This document shows positions 1 to 8,024 of a stretch of DNA of 64,000 nucleotides, piece by piece. The notes below the pieces were generated by a model. That model saw only the letters and a list, made by a program, of their open reading frames with translations, was not told the DNA's origin and made no database searches. The stretch comes from Alphaproteobacteria bacterium (lineage in GTDB: Bacteria > Pseudomonadota > Alphaproteobacteria > JAVJVX01), in contig JAVJVX010000003.1 in the NCBI GenBank assembly GCA_040220875.1, forward strand, positions 262,969 to 326,968, in the 5' to 3' direction. The stretch's first letter is position 1. Each line of letters begins with the position of its first letter. The translations under genes and the position numbers were made by a program.

Positions 1-477
1 CTTGAAACTGGCGTCGCCGATCAGTCCCCAGGCATGATTTCGGGAACGGCGGAATGTGAACCCGGCCGCTGTCATCGCCTTGACGAACCGCGCAAGATCA
101 GCCTCGCGCACGAGCAGATCGATATCGGACATGTTGCGAAGGTCCGGATCGGGATAAAGGGTGAGGGCGGTGGCCAGCCCCTTCATATAGACGACTTCGA
201 TTTCCAGCGCGGCGATACGCGAAACCCATTGAAGCGCGCGCTGGCGAAAAAAGCGCGTCATCAGGCGGTTGGCCGATTGACGGTCGGCCGTAAGCCGCCG
301 GCCAGCCAGGAGTTCGGGAAATGCGGCGAGAAGGTGGGCCGTGAGTTGAGGGCTCGTCAGCATGGCCAGGCGATCTGCGAGCGCGGTGAGGCGGCGCCAC
401 TCTTCCGTCGCCGGCGGGGCGTGGCGGGGATCGATCAGGTAGGGCCAGAGTCCGGCGTTCGATGTGTCGGGCGGCAT
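1..477 (-). CDS. Nucleotidyltransferase family protein (NTP_transf_5-like), C-terminus outside window
   Basis: The reverse strand is open from an ATG at 477 to the window edge, giving the first 159 residues of a protein whose 3' end is cut off. Residues 99-122 read KG, then LYPDPDLRNM, then SDIDLLV. This matches the core of the NTP_transf_5 nucleotidyltransferase family (an invariant KG followed by a DxD metal site). These proteins usually run to 300-400 residues and often sit in polysaccharide gene sets, but their substrates are mostly unknown. The start is uncertain because the frame stays open upstream of the ATG. The family assignment is fairly secure; any specific function is not. Confidence 0.7.
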   Translation of the reverse strand, partial: MPPDTSNAGLWPYLIDPRHAPPATEEWRRLTALADRLAMLTSPQLTAHLLAAFPELLAGRRLTADRQSANRLMTRFFRQRALQWVSRIAALEIEVVYMKGLATALTLYPDPDLRNMSDIDLLVREADLARFVKAMTAAGFTFRRSRNHAWGLIGDASFK

Positions 478-601
478 GGGCGGAAAAGCCGATCGGGGTT
501 GAGTGCCGAGCTTAGCCCAATGCACCGCATGTGCAAACGGGCGTACCCGGGCCGCGGAGGATGCCGGTATCAGTGGCCCCCATCCCCGACGGCCTGCCCG
601 T

Positions 602-1036
602 CTAGCCTTGCGCCATTACGTAGTCGCGGAGGCCCGTCAGTTCGCTCTCCGCTTCCGCGATCCGGTACTTGACGACATCGCCGATGCTGATGACCCCGGC
701 CAGCACGCCGTCGTCGATGACCGGCAGATGGCGGATACGGCGTTCGGTCATGACGGACATGAGTTCGATCACCGTATCTTCCTTGCTGCAGGTCACAACC
801 TCGCGGGTCATCAAATCAGCCGCTGTCATGTCCAGCACGGCGGCTCCGTTGTCTGCGAAGGCGCGGACGATGTCGCGTTCGGAGACGATGCCGATGACGG
901 CACCAGCCGCGTCGCAAATGACGATGGCCCCGACATTGCGCGATGCCAGCAACTTCAGGAGCCGGGTTATCCTGTCGTTCGCGCCGGCGGTCAGGACCGA
1001 CGCCCCTTTTTCGGCGATGATTTGCGCGACGTGCAT
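602..1036 (-). CDS. CBS-domain pair protein
   Basis: A 144-residue protein made almost entirely of two CBS motifs, roughly residues 8-62 and 73-130, with typical CBS strings such as GAIVICDAAGAVIGIVSERD and RRIRHLPVIDDGVLAGVIS. Paired CBS motifs form a Bateman module that binds adenosyl nucleotides and usually senses energy state. No catalytic domain is attached, so this is a stand-alone regulator of unknown partner. The frame is open further upstream, but the start at 1036 has a GGAGAGG ribosome site just before it and matches the usual size of single-module CBS proteins. An in-frame ATG nine codons earlier is an alternative. Confidence 0.85.
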   Translation of the reverse strand: MHVAQIIAEKGASVLTAGANDRITRLLKLLASRNVGAIVICDAAGAVIGIVSERDIVRAFADNGAAVLDMTAADLMTREVVTCSKEDTVIELMSVMTERRIRHLPVIDDGVLAGVISIGDVVKYRIAEAESELTGLRDYVMAQG

Positions 1037-1206
1037 GACGCCTCTCCCCTTTGCTGCCATGAACCGGGTGGCGATGGAAACGGGGTTCGGGGGCAGTTTA
1101 CCAACGGCCCTGGCCGGAGAAACAGCAGCAAACCTGACCCGTTTTGCATTTAGGGGCGCCCGTCCGCGCCGCGCCGGGGCCAGTCCGGGCAGGATCGGGG
1201 GCGGGC

Positions 1207-1428
1207 TTAGTGGAGCCGGCGGGCTTTTTCCGCAGCGAGAGCGTGTTCTTTCTGCTTGCGGACGGCCCGAAGGACACTGTCCCACCGATTTTTCTCGCAC
1301 GTCTCCTCGGCCCCCGCCACGCCCAGATGCTGGATCAGCTTGAGCGCTATCTGGTCGTTGCGGGTCAGCGCGGCCTCCTTGCGTCGGCCGTGTCCGCGTG
1401 CCGTCTGCCGTGCCGAAATGCCGGCCAT
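1207..1428 (-). CDS. Small hypothetical protein (73 aa)
   Basis: A short, strongly basic protein with a helical, lysine/arginine-rich C-terminus and one cysteine (residue 44). I do not recognise a family. The case for a real gene is a strong ribosome site (GGGGAGGAAG) a few bases before the ATG at 1428 and a soluble-protein-like composition. The much longer reading frame running through this position to about 2001 is antisense to two other genes and is not credible. It lies alone between the CBS gene and a divergent small membrane gene. Confidence 0.55.
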   Translation of the reverse strand: MAGISARQTARGHGRRKEAALTRNDQIALKLIQHLGVAGAEETCEKNRWDSVLRAVRKQKEHALAAEKARRLH

Positions 1429-1647
1429 GAGCTTCCTCCCCAAGTTGCGCCGACGGTGTGTTGCGATGAAAGCTTGGAAACAAATCATACAATAATTTCT
1501 TAACGCCGCGGCAGCCCATTGGAGGGACGCACGACCCGGCGGCGGGATCTTTCCACATGCGGCGTTGCGAAATTGCCGCCGTTCCGGCAGAGTTTTCGCG
1601 ACCGGGGCGCCAGGGGATGCGGCCCGCCAGCGGTTCGGGAGGACAAA

Positions 1648-1842
1648 ATGATGGGTGATTTCGGGGGTGGTCTTGTCGGATTGATTTTGCTGATTCTGGT
1701 CGTGTGGGCCGTTGTCAGCATCCTGCAAAGCAGCGCGGGGACGGGGGCGAAGGTGCTCTGGATCGTCCTGGTACTGATCCTGCCGTTCATCGGTTTCATC
1801 ATCTGGCTGCTTGCCGGCCCTAAAAAGGCCGCGGTGGTCTAG
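1648..1842 (+). CDS. PLD-N-domain small membrane protein
   Basis: A 64-residue protein with two hydrophobic segments (about residues 8-27 and 35-57) separated by a short polar turn, ending in GPKKAAVV. This layout matches the phospholipase D nuclease N-terminal domain (PLDc_N), a two-helix membrane module found alone or at the N-terminus of cardiolipin synthases. No PLD catalytic HKD motif follows, so it is the stand-alone form. The start at 1648 has GGAGGAC upstream; the next codon is also ATG. It is 12 bases from the DUF423 gene and probably cotranscribed with it. Confidence 0.75.
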   Translation: MMGDFGGGLVGLILLILVVWAVVSILQSSAGTGAKVLWIVLVLILPFIGFIIWLLAGPKKAAVV

Positions 1843-1854
1843 GCGGAGGGGCGT

Positions 1855-2235
1855 ATGAGACAGGGCGTCTGGCTCGGTCTCGCGGGCATTCTGGGTCTTG
1901 GTGCCGTGGTCCTGGGCGCGTATGGCGCGCATGGCCGCTTCGACGGGGAGCCGGCCGCGGCCGCCCTTTTCGAGACGGCGCACACCTACCACATATGGCA
2001 CGGCCTGGCGGTTCTCGCCCTGGCCCTGGCGCCGGGCGAGGCACGGGCGGGGGTCCTGCCGACCCTGGCGGGGATCGGTTTCGTCTTGGGGATCGTGCTG
2101 TTCTCGGGGAGTCTTTACGCCAGCGCGCTTGGCGGCCCGGCCGGGCTTGCCCCCCTGACGCCGGTTGGCGGCGCCAGCTTCATGATCGGCTGGCTCGCGC
2201 TACTGCTCGCGGGGCTCGGGCGGCTTCGGTCCTGA
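1855..2235 (+). CDS. DUF423 family inner-membrane protein
   Basis: A 126-residue protein with four hydrophobic segments and the family hallmarks GAYGAHG (residues 22-28) and a histidine-rich turn at TAHTYHIWHGLA (about 42-53), followed by an FSGSLYA motif near residue 83. These are typical of DUF423 (YgdD-like) membrane proteins, whose biochemical role is unknown. The start has a good ribosome site (GGAGGGG). It forms a likely operon with the small membrane gene before it and the TusA-like gene after it. Confidence 0.85.
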   Translation: MRQGVWLGLAGILGLGAVVLGAYGAHGRFDGEPAAAALFETAHTYHIWHGLAVLALALAPGEARAGVLPTLAGIGFVLGIVLFSGSLYASALGGPAGLAPLTPVGGASFMIGWLALLLAGLGRLRS

Positions 2236-2249
2236 GGCGAGGGGGCGGC

Positions 2250-2474
2250 TTGGCGGATCACTTTCTCGACGCTTCGGGTCTCAAATGCCCCCTGCCGGTG
2301 TTGCGCGCGCGCAAGGCGATGAAAGACCTGGCGGCCGGCGAAACCATCGAAATTCGCGCAACCGATCCGGCAGCGGAAAAGGACTTCCCGGCTTTTTGCG
2401 AGATGACGGGCGATAAGCTGCTGGCGGCCGAGGTTACCGACGGCGGCTACCGTTTCGTGATCCGGAAATCCTGA
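2250..2474 (+). CDS. TusA/SirA-like sulfur carrier protein
   Basis: A 74-residue protein with the TusA-family signature LDASGLKCPLPVLRARKAM, in which the cysteine of CPLP at residue 13 is the expected persulfide carrier. TusA proteins relay sulfur for tRNA thiolation, molybdenum cofactor or sulfur oxidation; the exact pathway cannot be told here. The C-terminal half (ATDPAAEKDFPAFCEMTG) fits the family beta-alpha-beta fold. Translation appears to begin at TTG 2250 after a GAGGCGAGGGGG stretch, since no ATG or GTG lies in a suitable place. It follows the DUF423 gene by 14 bases and faces the efflux gene tail to tail. Confidence 0.8.
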   Translation: MADHFLDASGLKCPLPVLRARKAMKDLAAGETIEIRATDPAAEKDFPAFCEMTGDKLLAAEVTDGGYRFVIRKS

Positions 2475-2481
2475 AGCCCGG

Positions 2482-5400
2482 TCAGGCGGCTTCGGGCTGG
2501 ATCGGCGCGTTTTCCCGGCGCACGCGGATACTCGCCCGTTCACCCAGGCTGATGAAAAGCGAAAGAAGCGGTGGAATGATCATCAGCGTCAACAGCGCCG
2601 ACAGGCTAAGGCCGCCAACCACGACGGAGCCGAGCCCGCGATATAGCTCCGAGCCCGCGCCCGGAAACACCACCAGAGGCAGCATCCCGAAAATACTGGT
2701 CAGGGTCGACATGAAGATCGGGCGCATGCGGTTGCGCGTGGCCGTCAGAATGGCGTCGAGAGGCGCCATTCCCTCCTCGCGCAGATGAAGCAGCGTCTGG
2801 TGCACCAGCAGAATCGCGTTATTGACCACGATCCCGATCAGCACGACGAAGCCGAGCAATGTCAGCATGTCCATCGGCTGATAGACGAAGAAATTGAGGA
2901 CGCCCAGCCCCATGATGCCCCCGGCCGCGGCCACGGGCACGGAAAACATGATGATGAAGGGGTAGAGGAAATTGTCGAACAGGATTGCCATGACCAGATA
3001 GACGATCACGAGAGCGAGAATCAGGTCGACCACCATTTCGTTCCAGGTCTTGGTAAGCTCATCGGCAGTGCCGGAAATGGACAGGTTTACGATCGGCGGG
3101 ATCCCTTCCTGCGTGAGCAGGTCGATGACGCTTTCCTGAATAAGTTCAACCGCCTGTTCCAGCGGGACCTGGGGCGGCGGAATGATATCGAGCGTGACCG
3201 TACGTTCCCGCTCGAGGTGGCGGATTTCCGTCGGCCCGACCGTGACTTCCACATCGGCCAGAAGCTGGACGGGCAGGATCACGCCGGATGACGTGACGAC
3301 AGGCAGATTTCCGACCGACTGGGTCGTTGTCAGGCCTTGATCCGGCCCCTGGACCATGAGGTCGATGCGATCGCCGTCGACAGTGATTTCGGTGACCCTG
3401 AGCCCGTCATTGAAAGCATCGATCGTCGCGCCCAGTTCGGTCGCCGTAACCCCGTTATCCGCGAGACTCAGCCGGTCGGGGACGATTCTGACTTCCGGCG
3501 CGCCCAGCTCCAGTCCGGGCCGCGGCCGAAGCTGCGTGCCTTCCTCGCGGGGAAGAATCTTCTGGACGTGCTGCACGGCCCTTACCGCGACGCCCAAATT
3601 GGCCTCGAGATCGGTGCCGGAGATATTCAGTTCGATCCGGCGTGTGCCGCTGCTGGCGCGGCCGAAAAGAGAGGGCTGGTTGACGAAGCCGAATGTGCCG
3701 GGTTCCTCGAAGGCGGGCCTCGAAATGATCGGGATGAGTTCCTTGACGCGGCTGTTGTCCGCGCTGCGGGCGCCGATGAAAGTCTGGTTCTCGAAAGCGA
3801 CGAAAAAGAAATGCACGATGCCCGGCAGGTCGGTCCCCTCGGGTTCATCGCCGGCGTTCGCGACAAAAAGATGCGCCACGGCCCCTTCGATCCGGTTGGC
3901 GATATTCGTCGTGGTCTCAAGATTGTAGCCGGGCGGCGGGATGATAAATCCGAATATGAGATTCCGGTTGCCCTCGGGCAGGTATTCCAGCTTGGGCATG
4001 AGCGCCCAGGTCGCCAGTGCCGCGGCCAGCGTGACAGTCGAAACCAGCCCGATAGACTGGCTTCGCGAGGCGATGACCTTCCGAGTGATCCCCACGACGG
4101 TGGTCGAGAACCAGCGGGCGAAAGCGTCGATCCCGGGAAGCCGGATATTGGTGGATTTTTCCGGATTGAATCCGCGCAGCAGCCAGTTCGCGAGCGCCGG
4201 CACTACCGTGGCCGAGACGATAAGCGACAGCACGACGGCGACGGAAATGGCGACAGCGATATCGCGGAAAAGCTGACCGACCTCCAGCTTCATGATCAGG
4301 ATGGGCACAAAAACCAGCACCGTCGTCATGGCCGAAACCAGTACCGCTCCCCAGACCTGCTGCGTTCCCCGGTAGGCCGCTTCCCGGATAGGTCGGCCTT
4401 CCTGCCGCAGCCGATAGATGTTTTCCAGTACAACGATGGCCGCGTCCACGACCATCCCGACGGCGAAGGCAAGACCGGCCAGCGAAATGACGTTGAGCGA
4501 TCGGCCGAGCGAGGCCATGGCGACGAAGGCACCCACGACGGAGACCGGAATCGCGAGGGCCACCACAAGGGTCGCCCGTCCCGAGCGCAGGAAGATCAGC
4601 AAGATGATCGCCGCCAGCGTGCCGCCAATCCAGATATTGGTCTGGACCAGGTCAATCGCGGAATTGATGTAAGTGGTCTCGTCATAGACCTGGACCATCT
4701 TGAGGCCGAGATCGGGCAGGGTGACGGTGTTGAGTTCGGCGACCGCCGCGCGCAGTTCTTCCATTGTTTCGATCACGTTCGCGCCCCTGTCGCGGACCGC
4801 GTTCACGGCGATGCCGGGGACACCCATGCGGCGAATATTGGCGCGCGGCTCCTTGTAGGCGAAATCGACCGTTCCGATATCGGAGATGGTCACGCGGCCG
4901 ATCCGGCCCGACTGGTCGCCGCCGATCGAGCGGACGACCACCTGCTCGACCTGCTCGGGATTTTCGAAATCCCCCTCTGTGCGGACGACGTAACGGCGCT
5001 TGCCCTCGTCGATATCCCCGGCGGAGACAGAAGCATTCGCCTGGCGCAGCGCCGTGACGATTTCCGGGATGGTGATTTGAAAGCGGGCCATGCGCTCCGG
5101 ATCGACGGTGACGCGCATCTCACGTTCGCTGCCGCCAAAATAATTGACGGAGGAGATGCCAGGCACGCGTTCGAGCCGCGGTTTGACCACGTCTTCGACG
5201 ATATCCCCGAATTCGTCGATTGGCCGCGTTATGCCCTCGCGGCGGGTGGTATAGAACCATGCGATCGGCCTGTCCTCCGAACTGGAGGTGTCGAGCGTGG
5301 GCTCGTCCACCTCCTGCGGATAGCTCGGCACCCGGTTCAGACGGTTTGCCGTGAGTACGAGCGCGCGGTTCATGTCCTGATTGATGTCAAATTCCAGCTC

Positions 5401-5673
5401 TATCTCGCCGCGACCATTCAGCGAACGGCTTGTCATGCGCGTGAGGCCTTCGAGGCCCTTGAGGTGTTCTTCCTGCTGGACAATGATTTCCCGCTCGACC
5501 TCGGCCGGCGCCGCACCCGGCCAGATCGTCTCGATTACGATGACCGGTTTTTGCACGTCAGGGGTCAGCTGGATGGGGATACTGAACAGGGCGACGACAC
5601 CGAGCGCCACGACGATCAGGACGCCGGCGATCACTGCCACGGGCCGGTCGATGGCGATCCGGATGAGGTCCAT
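2482..5673 (-). CDS. RND (HAE1/AcrB-type) efflux transporter permease
   Basis: A 1063-residue inner-membrane proton/drug antiporter of the RND superfamily. It starts with MDLIRIAIDRPVAVIAGVL, typical of the first helix, and has two repeats each with one transmembrane helix, a large periplasmic loop and five more helices. The transmembrane helix 4 signature GMVVDAAIVVLENIYR lies near residue 408, with D-A where AcrB has D-D, as in many alphaproteobacterial homologues. It overlaps the stop of the adaptor gene by one base (TGATG), so the two are translationally coupled. No outer-membrane channel gene is adjacent. Substrate unknown. Confidence 0.93.
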   Translation of the reverse strand: MDLIRIAIDRPVAVIAGVLIVVALGVVALFSIPIQLTPDVQKPVIVIETIWPGAAPAEVEREIIVQQEEHLKGLEGLTRMTSRSLNGRGEIELEFDINQDMNRALVLTANRLNRVPSYPQEVDEPTLDTSSSEDRPIAWFYTTRREGITRPIDEFGDIVEDVVKPRLERVPGISSVNYFGGSEREMRVTVDPERMARFQITIPEIVTALRQANASVSAGDIDEGKRRYVVRTEGDFENPEQVEQVVVRSIGGDQSGRIGRVTISDIGTVDFAYKEPRANIRRMGVPGIAVNAVRDRGANVIETMEELRAAVAELNTVTLPDLGLKMVQVYDETTYINSAIDLVQTNIWIGGTLAAIILLIFLRSGRATLVVALAIPVSVVGAFVAMASLGRSLNVISLAGLAFAVGMVVDAAIVVLENIYRLRQEGRPIREAAYRGTQQVWGAVLVSAMTTVLVFVPILIMKLEVGQLFRDIAVAISVAVVLSLIVSATVVPALANWLLRGFNPEKSTNIRLPGIDAFARWFSTTVVGITRKVIASRSQSIGLVSTVTLAAALATWALMPKLEYLPEGNRNLIFGFIIPPPGYNLETTTNIANRIEGAVAHLFVANAGDEPEGTDLPGIVHFFFVAFENQTFIGARSADNSRVKELIPIISRPAFEEPGTFGFVNQPSLFGRASSGTRRIELNISGTDLEANLGVAVRAVQHVQKILPREEGTQLRPRPGLELGAPEVRIVPDRLSLADNGVTATELGATIDAFNDGLRVTEITVDGDRIDLMVQGPDQGLTTTQSVGNLPVVTSSGVILPVQLLADVEVTVGPTEIRHLERERTVTLDIIPPPQVPLEQAVELIQESVIDLLTQEGIPPIVNLSISGTADELTKTWNEMVVDLILALVIVYLVMAILFDNFLYPFIIMFSVPVAAAGGIMGLGVLNFFVYQPMDMLTLLGFVVLIGIVVNNAILLVHQTLLHLREEGMAPLDAILTATRNRMRPIFMSTLTSIFGMLPLVVFPGAGSELYRGLGSVVVGGLSLSALLTLMIIPPLLSLFISLGERASIRVRRENAPIQPEAA

Positions 5674-6809
5674 CAGGAGTGTCCTTCGGCGCGGATTTCC
5701 TGGCCGGGCAGCAGGCGTTCGTTCCCCCGGATGACAACGAGTTCGCCATCGGACAGCCCGCGCCGCACCTCGAAACGGTTGCCGAGCGAGATCCCCAGTT
5801 CAACCGGCCGGAGTTCGGCCGTGCCCTCCTTAAAGACATAGACAACGGTGCCGCCCTGGCGGTTCAGGATGGCGTCCTTCGAGACTGTCAGGATCATCCG
5901 GCCAGCTGTGACGGGGACGTGAACCACGACACTCTGGTTTACCGCGAGGTTGTGAAGCACCTGTTCTCCGCCGGACGGCTGGAAGCGAACGGCCCGTGTG
6001 CGGGTCCGATCCTTCTCTTCCGGCACGATCGCACGCACCGTGGCCGAAAAGCGGCGCTCGGCCGAGATCTCGATATCAACCGACATGCCGGGGGAGAGGA
6101 CCGAGATCCGATCATTGGGCACATCGGCTTCGATTTCGAGATCGCGGTCATTGATCATGGTAATGACGGGTGCGCCCGTGACGACATAGTCGCCGGGCGA
6201 AATATGGCGCATCGTGATCGCGCCGGCATAGGGCGCCCGGACCTTGGCGTAGGACAGTGCGATTTCGGCCAAATCCTTGTCCGCCTGCGCCCTGAGCGCA
6301 TCTGCTTCGGCCGCGGTCAGGGCCGCCCGGGCACGGTCGACTTCGCGCAGCTGATCCTCGTACCGAGCCTGGGAGAACGCGGCCGAGTCCTTAAGTCCTT
6401 CAAGCCGGGCCAGGGTTTGTTCGGCAAGCGCAAGCCCTGCCCTGGCGGTGTCCACCCGTGCCACCGCGCTCGAGAACTCGGCCCGCGCCAGATCGAGCGA
6501 GGCGTTCAGCACATCGGCGTCAAGCGAGACCAGCACGTCGCCCTTCTTGACCCGGTCCCCGACATGGACCATGACGCTCTCGACCGGTCCGCCCGTCCGG
6601 GCCGCTACATCGCCGGCTTCGCGCGCTACGACCCGACCGATCACGGCCGCCGTCTGCGCCGCATCCTCCTTGATCACCGCATCAACCACTACCTTAGTGG
6701 GACCACTGCTTGCCGTCTGCGCCCGAGTGTGATTTGTGGGCAGGAGGATCGCCGCTGCTGCCAGAAGGATGGTCGTTGCCAAGGCTGAAATTCGCATGCG
6801 TAATGTCAT
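5673..6809 (-). CDS. RND efflux periplasmic adaptor (membrane fusion protein)
   Basis: A 378-residue HlyD/AcrA-type adaptor linking the RND pump to an outer-membrane channel. It has an N-terminal signal-like segment (about residues 5-30), the lipoyl half-motif GPVESVMVHVGDRVKKGDVL near residue 80, an alpha-helical hairpin (about 105-170) and the second lipoyl/beta-barrel part with VRAPYAGAI near residue 190. The start at 6809 has only a weak ribosome site, and an in-frame ATG four codons later is possible. A dyad that could be a repressor site lies about 100 bases upstream, and an IS1595 element is inserted just beyond it. Confidence 0.92.
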   Translation of the reverse strand: MTLRMRISALATTILLAAAAILLPTNHTRAQTASSGPTKVVVDAVIKEDAAQTAAVIGRVVAREAGDVAARTGGPVESVMVHVGDRVKKGDVLVSLDADVLNASLDLARAEFSSAVARVDTARAGLALAEQTLARLEGLKDSAAFSQARYEDQLREVDRARAALTAAEADALRAQADKDLAEIALSYAKVRAPYAGAITMRHISPGDYVVTGAPVITMINDRDLEIEADVPNDRISVLSPGMSVDIEISAERRFSATVRAIVPEEKDRTRTRAVRFQPSGGEQVLHNLAVNQSVVVHVPVTAGRMILTVSKDAILNRQGGTVVYVFKEGTAELRPVELGISLGNRFEVRRGLSDGELVVIRGNERLLPGQEIRAEGHS

Positions 6810-6908
6810 GACTCTGCTGATTGCCCGTTTCCGGTGGTCGTGATCTCCGAGGTTTGCGCGCGCCCCGTTCGGAGCCCGCTATTCGTGACGTACACCGAAT
6901 TAGGCCCC

Positions 6909-6924
6909 ACATACAGTGTAATGT
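6909..6924. promoter_or_regulatory. Possible repressor operator upstream of the efflux operon
   Basis: The 16-bp string ACATACAGTGTAATGT contains a perfect TACA-G-TGTA dyad flanked by an imperfect ACAT/ATGT pair. AcrR-like TetR repressors bind dyads built from similar half-sites in front of acrAB-type genes. It sits about 100 bases before the adaptor start. No TetR gene is nearby. This is a pattern match only. Confidence 0.25.
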
Positions 6925-6957
6925 CGGACCTTCGGCCCGGATGTGGCATAATTGAAA

Positions 6958-6965
6958 AAAATCAT
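6958..6965. repeat. Left 8-bp target-site duplication of the IS
   Basis: AAAATCAT lies immediately outside the left inverted end and is repeated exactly at 8695-8702. Eight bases is the expected duplication for IS1595-family transposition. Confidence 0.9.
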
Positions 6966-6990
6966 CGCGATTATCCCCTTGACTCACGTA
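6966..6990 (+). repeat. Left terminal inverted repeat of the IS
   Basis: It begins CGCGATTATCCCCTTG and ends TCACGTA; its reverse complement recurs at 8670-8694 with three mismatches. Confidence 0.9.
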
Positions 6991-7028
6991 GGCGCACTCC
7001 CCATATTCATGGGTAGGAGGGCACGAAC

Positions 7029-7886
7029 ATGGCCAAGGCACCTACGGTTCACGAATTCTTCCAGCGCTTCCCGGACGACGATACCTGCCTGGATCACCTT
7101 ATGACCGTACGCTATGGCAAGTCGCTGGACTGCCCAGGCTGCGGCGTTCACGGCAAGTTTCATCGCCTGAAAAAGCGCCCTGTCTATAGCTGCCAATGGT
7201 GCGGCTACCAGATCAGTCCGATGGAAGGCACGCCCTTTGAGCGGACCCATACGCCGCTTACAAAGTGGTTCTATGCCATGTATCTGTTCACGACCTCCCG
7301 GCATGGCGTTCCAGCCAAGGAACTGCAGCGCCAGTTGGGTGTGACCTACAAGACAGCGTGGCGCATGGGCCATGAACTTCGCAAGTACATGGGCGTAGTT
7401 GACGGCGATCCGCCGCTTGGCGGGCATACCGAAGTTGACGAAACCATGATCGGCGGATACAGGCCCGGCAAACGCGGTCGCGGGGCGGCGGGTAAGACTA
7501 TCGTTTTCGGCATGCTTGAGCGTGGTGGCGATGTTATGACCCGCGTTGTTCCGAATGCCCGCAAGGCAACGCTTGAGCGGCACATTCTTGAGCATGTCCA
7601 CTCCGGCACAACTATCAGCACGGACGAATGGATCGCCTATCGCAAACTGGCGCGTCATGGCTACCAGCATGGCAGGGTCGATCACTCCCGCGATCAATGG
7701 GTTTCCGGTATCCACCACACCAACTCGATTGAGGGCTTCTGGTCCATGCTCAAGCGGTCGATCCGGGGCACGCATATTCATGTCAGCCGTCAGCATCTTT
7801 CGAAGTACCTCGGCGAGTTTGAGTTCCGCTGGAATTCGCGCCACGCGCCCGAGATGATGTTCGCACGGCTCTTGATGTCTTTTTAG
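7029..7886 (+). CDS. IS1595 family (ISXO2-like) transposase
   Basis: A 285-residue transposase. The N-terminal third carries a zinc ribbon (CPGCG near residue 35, CQWCG near 56), as usual in this family. The catalytic core shows acidic residues at EVDETMIGG (about 137-145) and ISTDEW (about 197-202), then the conserved block HHTNSIEGFWSMLKR (about 228-242) and the closing EFEFRWNSRH. The ATG has a GGAGG ribosome site nine bases upstream. The gene looks full length and undamaged. Its 3' end overlaps, tail to tail, the opposite-strand passenger gene by 104 bases. Confidence 0.95.
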   Translation: MAKAPTVHEFFQRFPDDDTCLDHLMTVRYGKSLDCPGCGVHGKFHRLKKRPVYSCQWCGYQISPMEGTPFERTHTPLTKWFYAMYLFTTSRHGVPAKELQRQLGVTYKTAWRMGHELRKYMGVVDGDPPLGGHTEVDETMIGGYRPGKRGRGAAGKTIVFGMLERGGDVMTRVVPNARKATLERHILEHVHSGTTISTDEWIAYRKLARHGYQHGRVDHSRDQWVSGIHHTNSIEGFWSMLKRSIRGTHIHVSRQHLSKYLGEFEFRWNSRHAPEMMFARLLMSF

Positions 7887-8022
7887 CATCGGGGCCAACA
7901 ATCGAATCCATCATTGCATCGAACAGTTTCCAATCGCCGCGCGAAGGATGCTCTTTGCAGAACTGGTCGATCTTCCCAGTGCGGCGGGCTTCTTCGAGGC
8001 TGAAGTATTTGCCGCGCGCCAT
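7783..8022 (-). CDS. IS1595 passenger gene 2: small charged protein of unknown function
   Basis: A 79-residue protein beginning MARGKYFSLEEARRTGKIDQ. The first 40 residues are helical and charged (…FCKEHPSRGDWKLFDAMMDS), while the tail overlapping the transposase gene is low-complexity and basic. From memory, similar short proteins sit beside IS1595 transposases in other alphaproteobacteria, which supports a real passenger. Its ATG comes two bases after the TAA of the upstream gene, whose final GAGGAA codons supply the ribosome site, so the two are translationally coupled. Function unknown; its size would also suit an antitoxin or transposition modulator. Confidence 0.65.
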   Translation of the reverse strand: MARGKYFSLEEARRTGKIDQFCKEHPSRGDWKLFDAMMDSIVGPDAKKTSRAVRTSSRARGANSSGTQTRRGTSKDADG

Positions 8023-8024
8023 AT

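Noticed and set aside
2466-2515. AGCCCG/CGGGCT hairpin between the TusA-like and RND genes as terminator
   Set aside because: Short stem lying mostly inside the end of the RND coding sequence; no T run.
3337-5841. 834-codon open frame antisense to the RND pump
   Set aside because: It mirrors the codon bias of the pump gene (GC-rich third positions on the other strand), gives an Asp/Arg-rich protein with no domain, and has no ribosome site.
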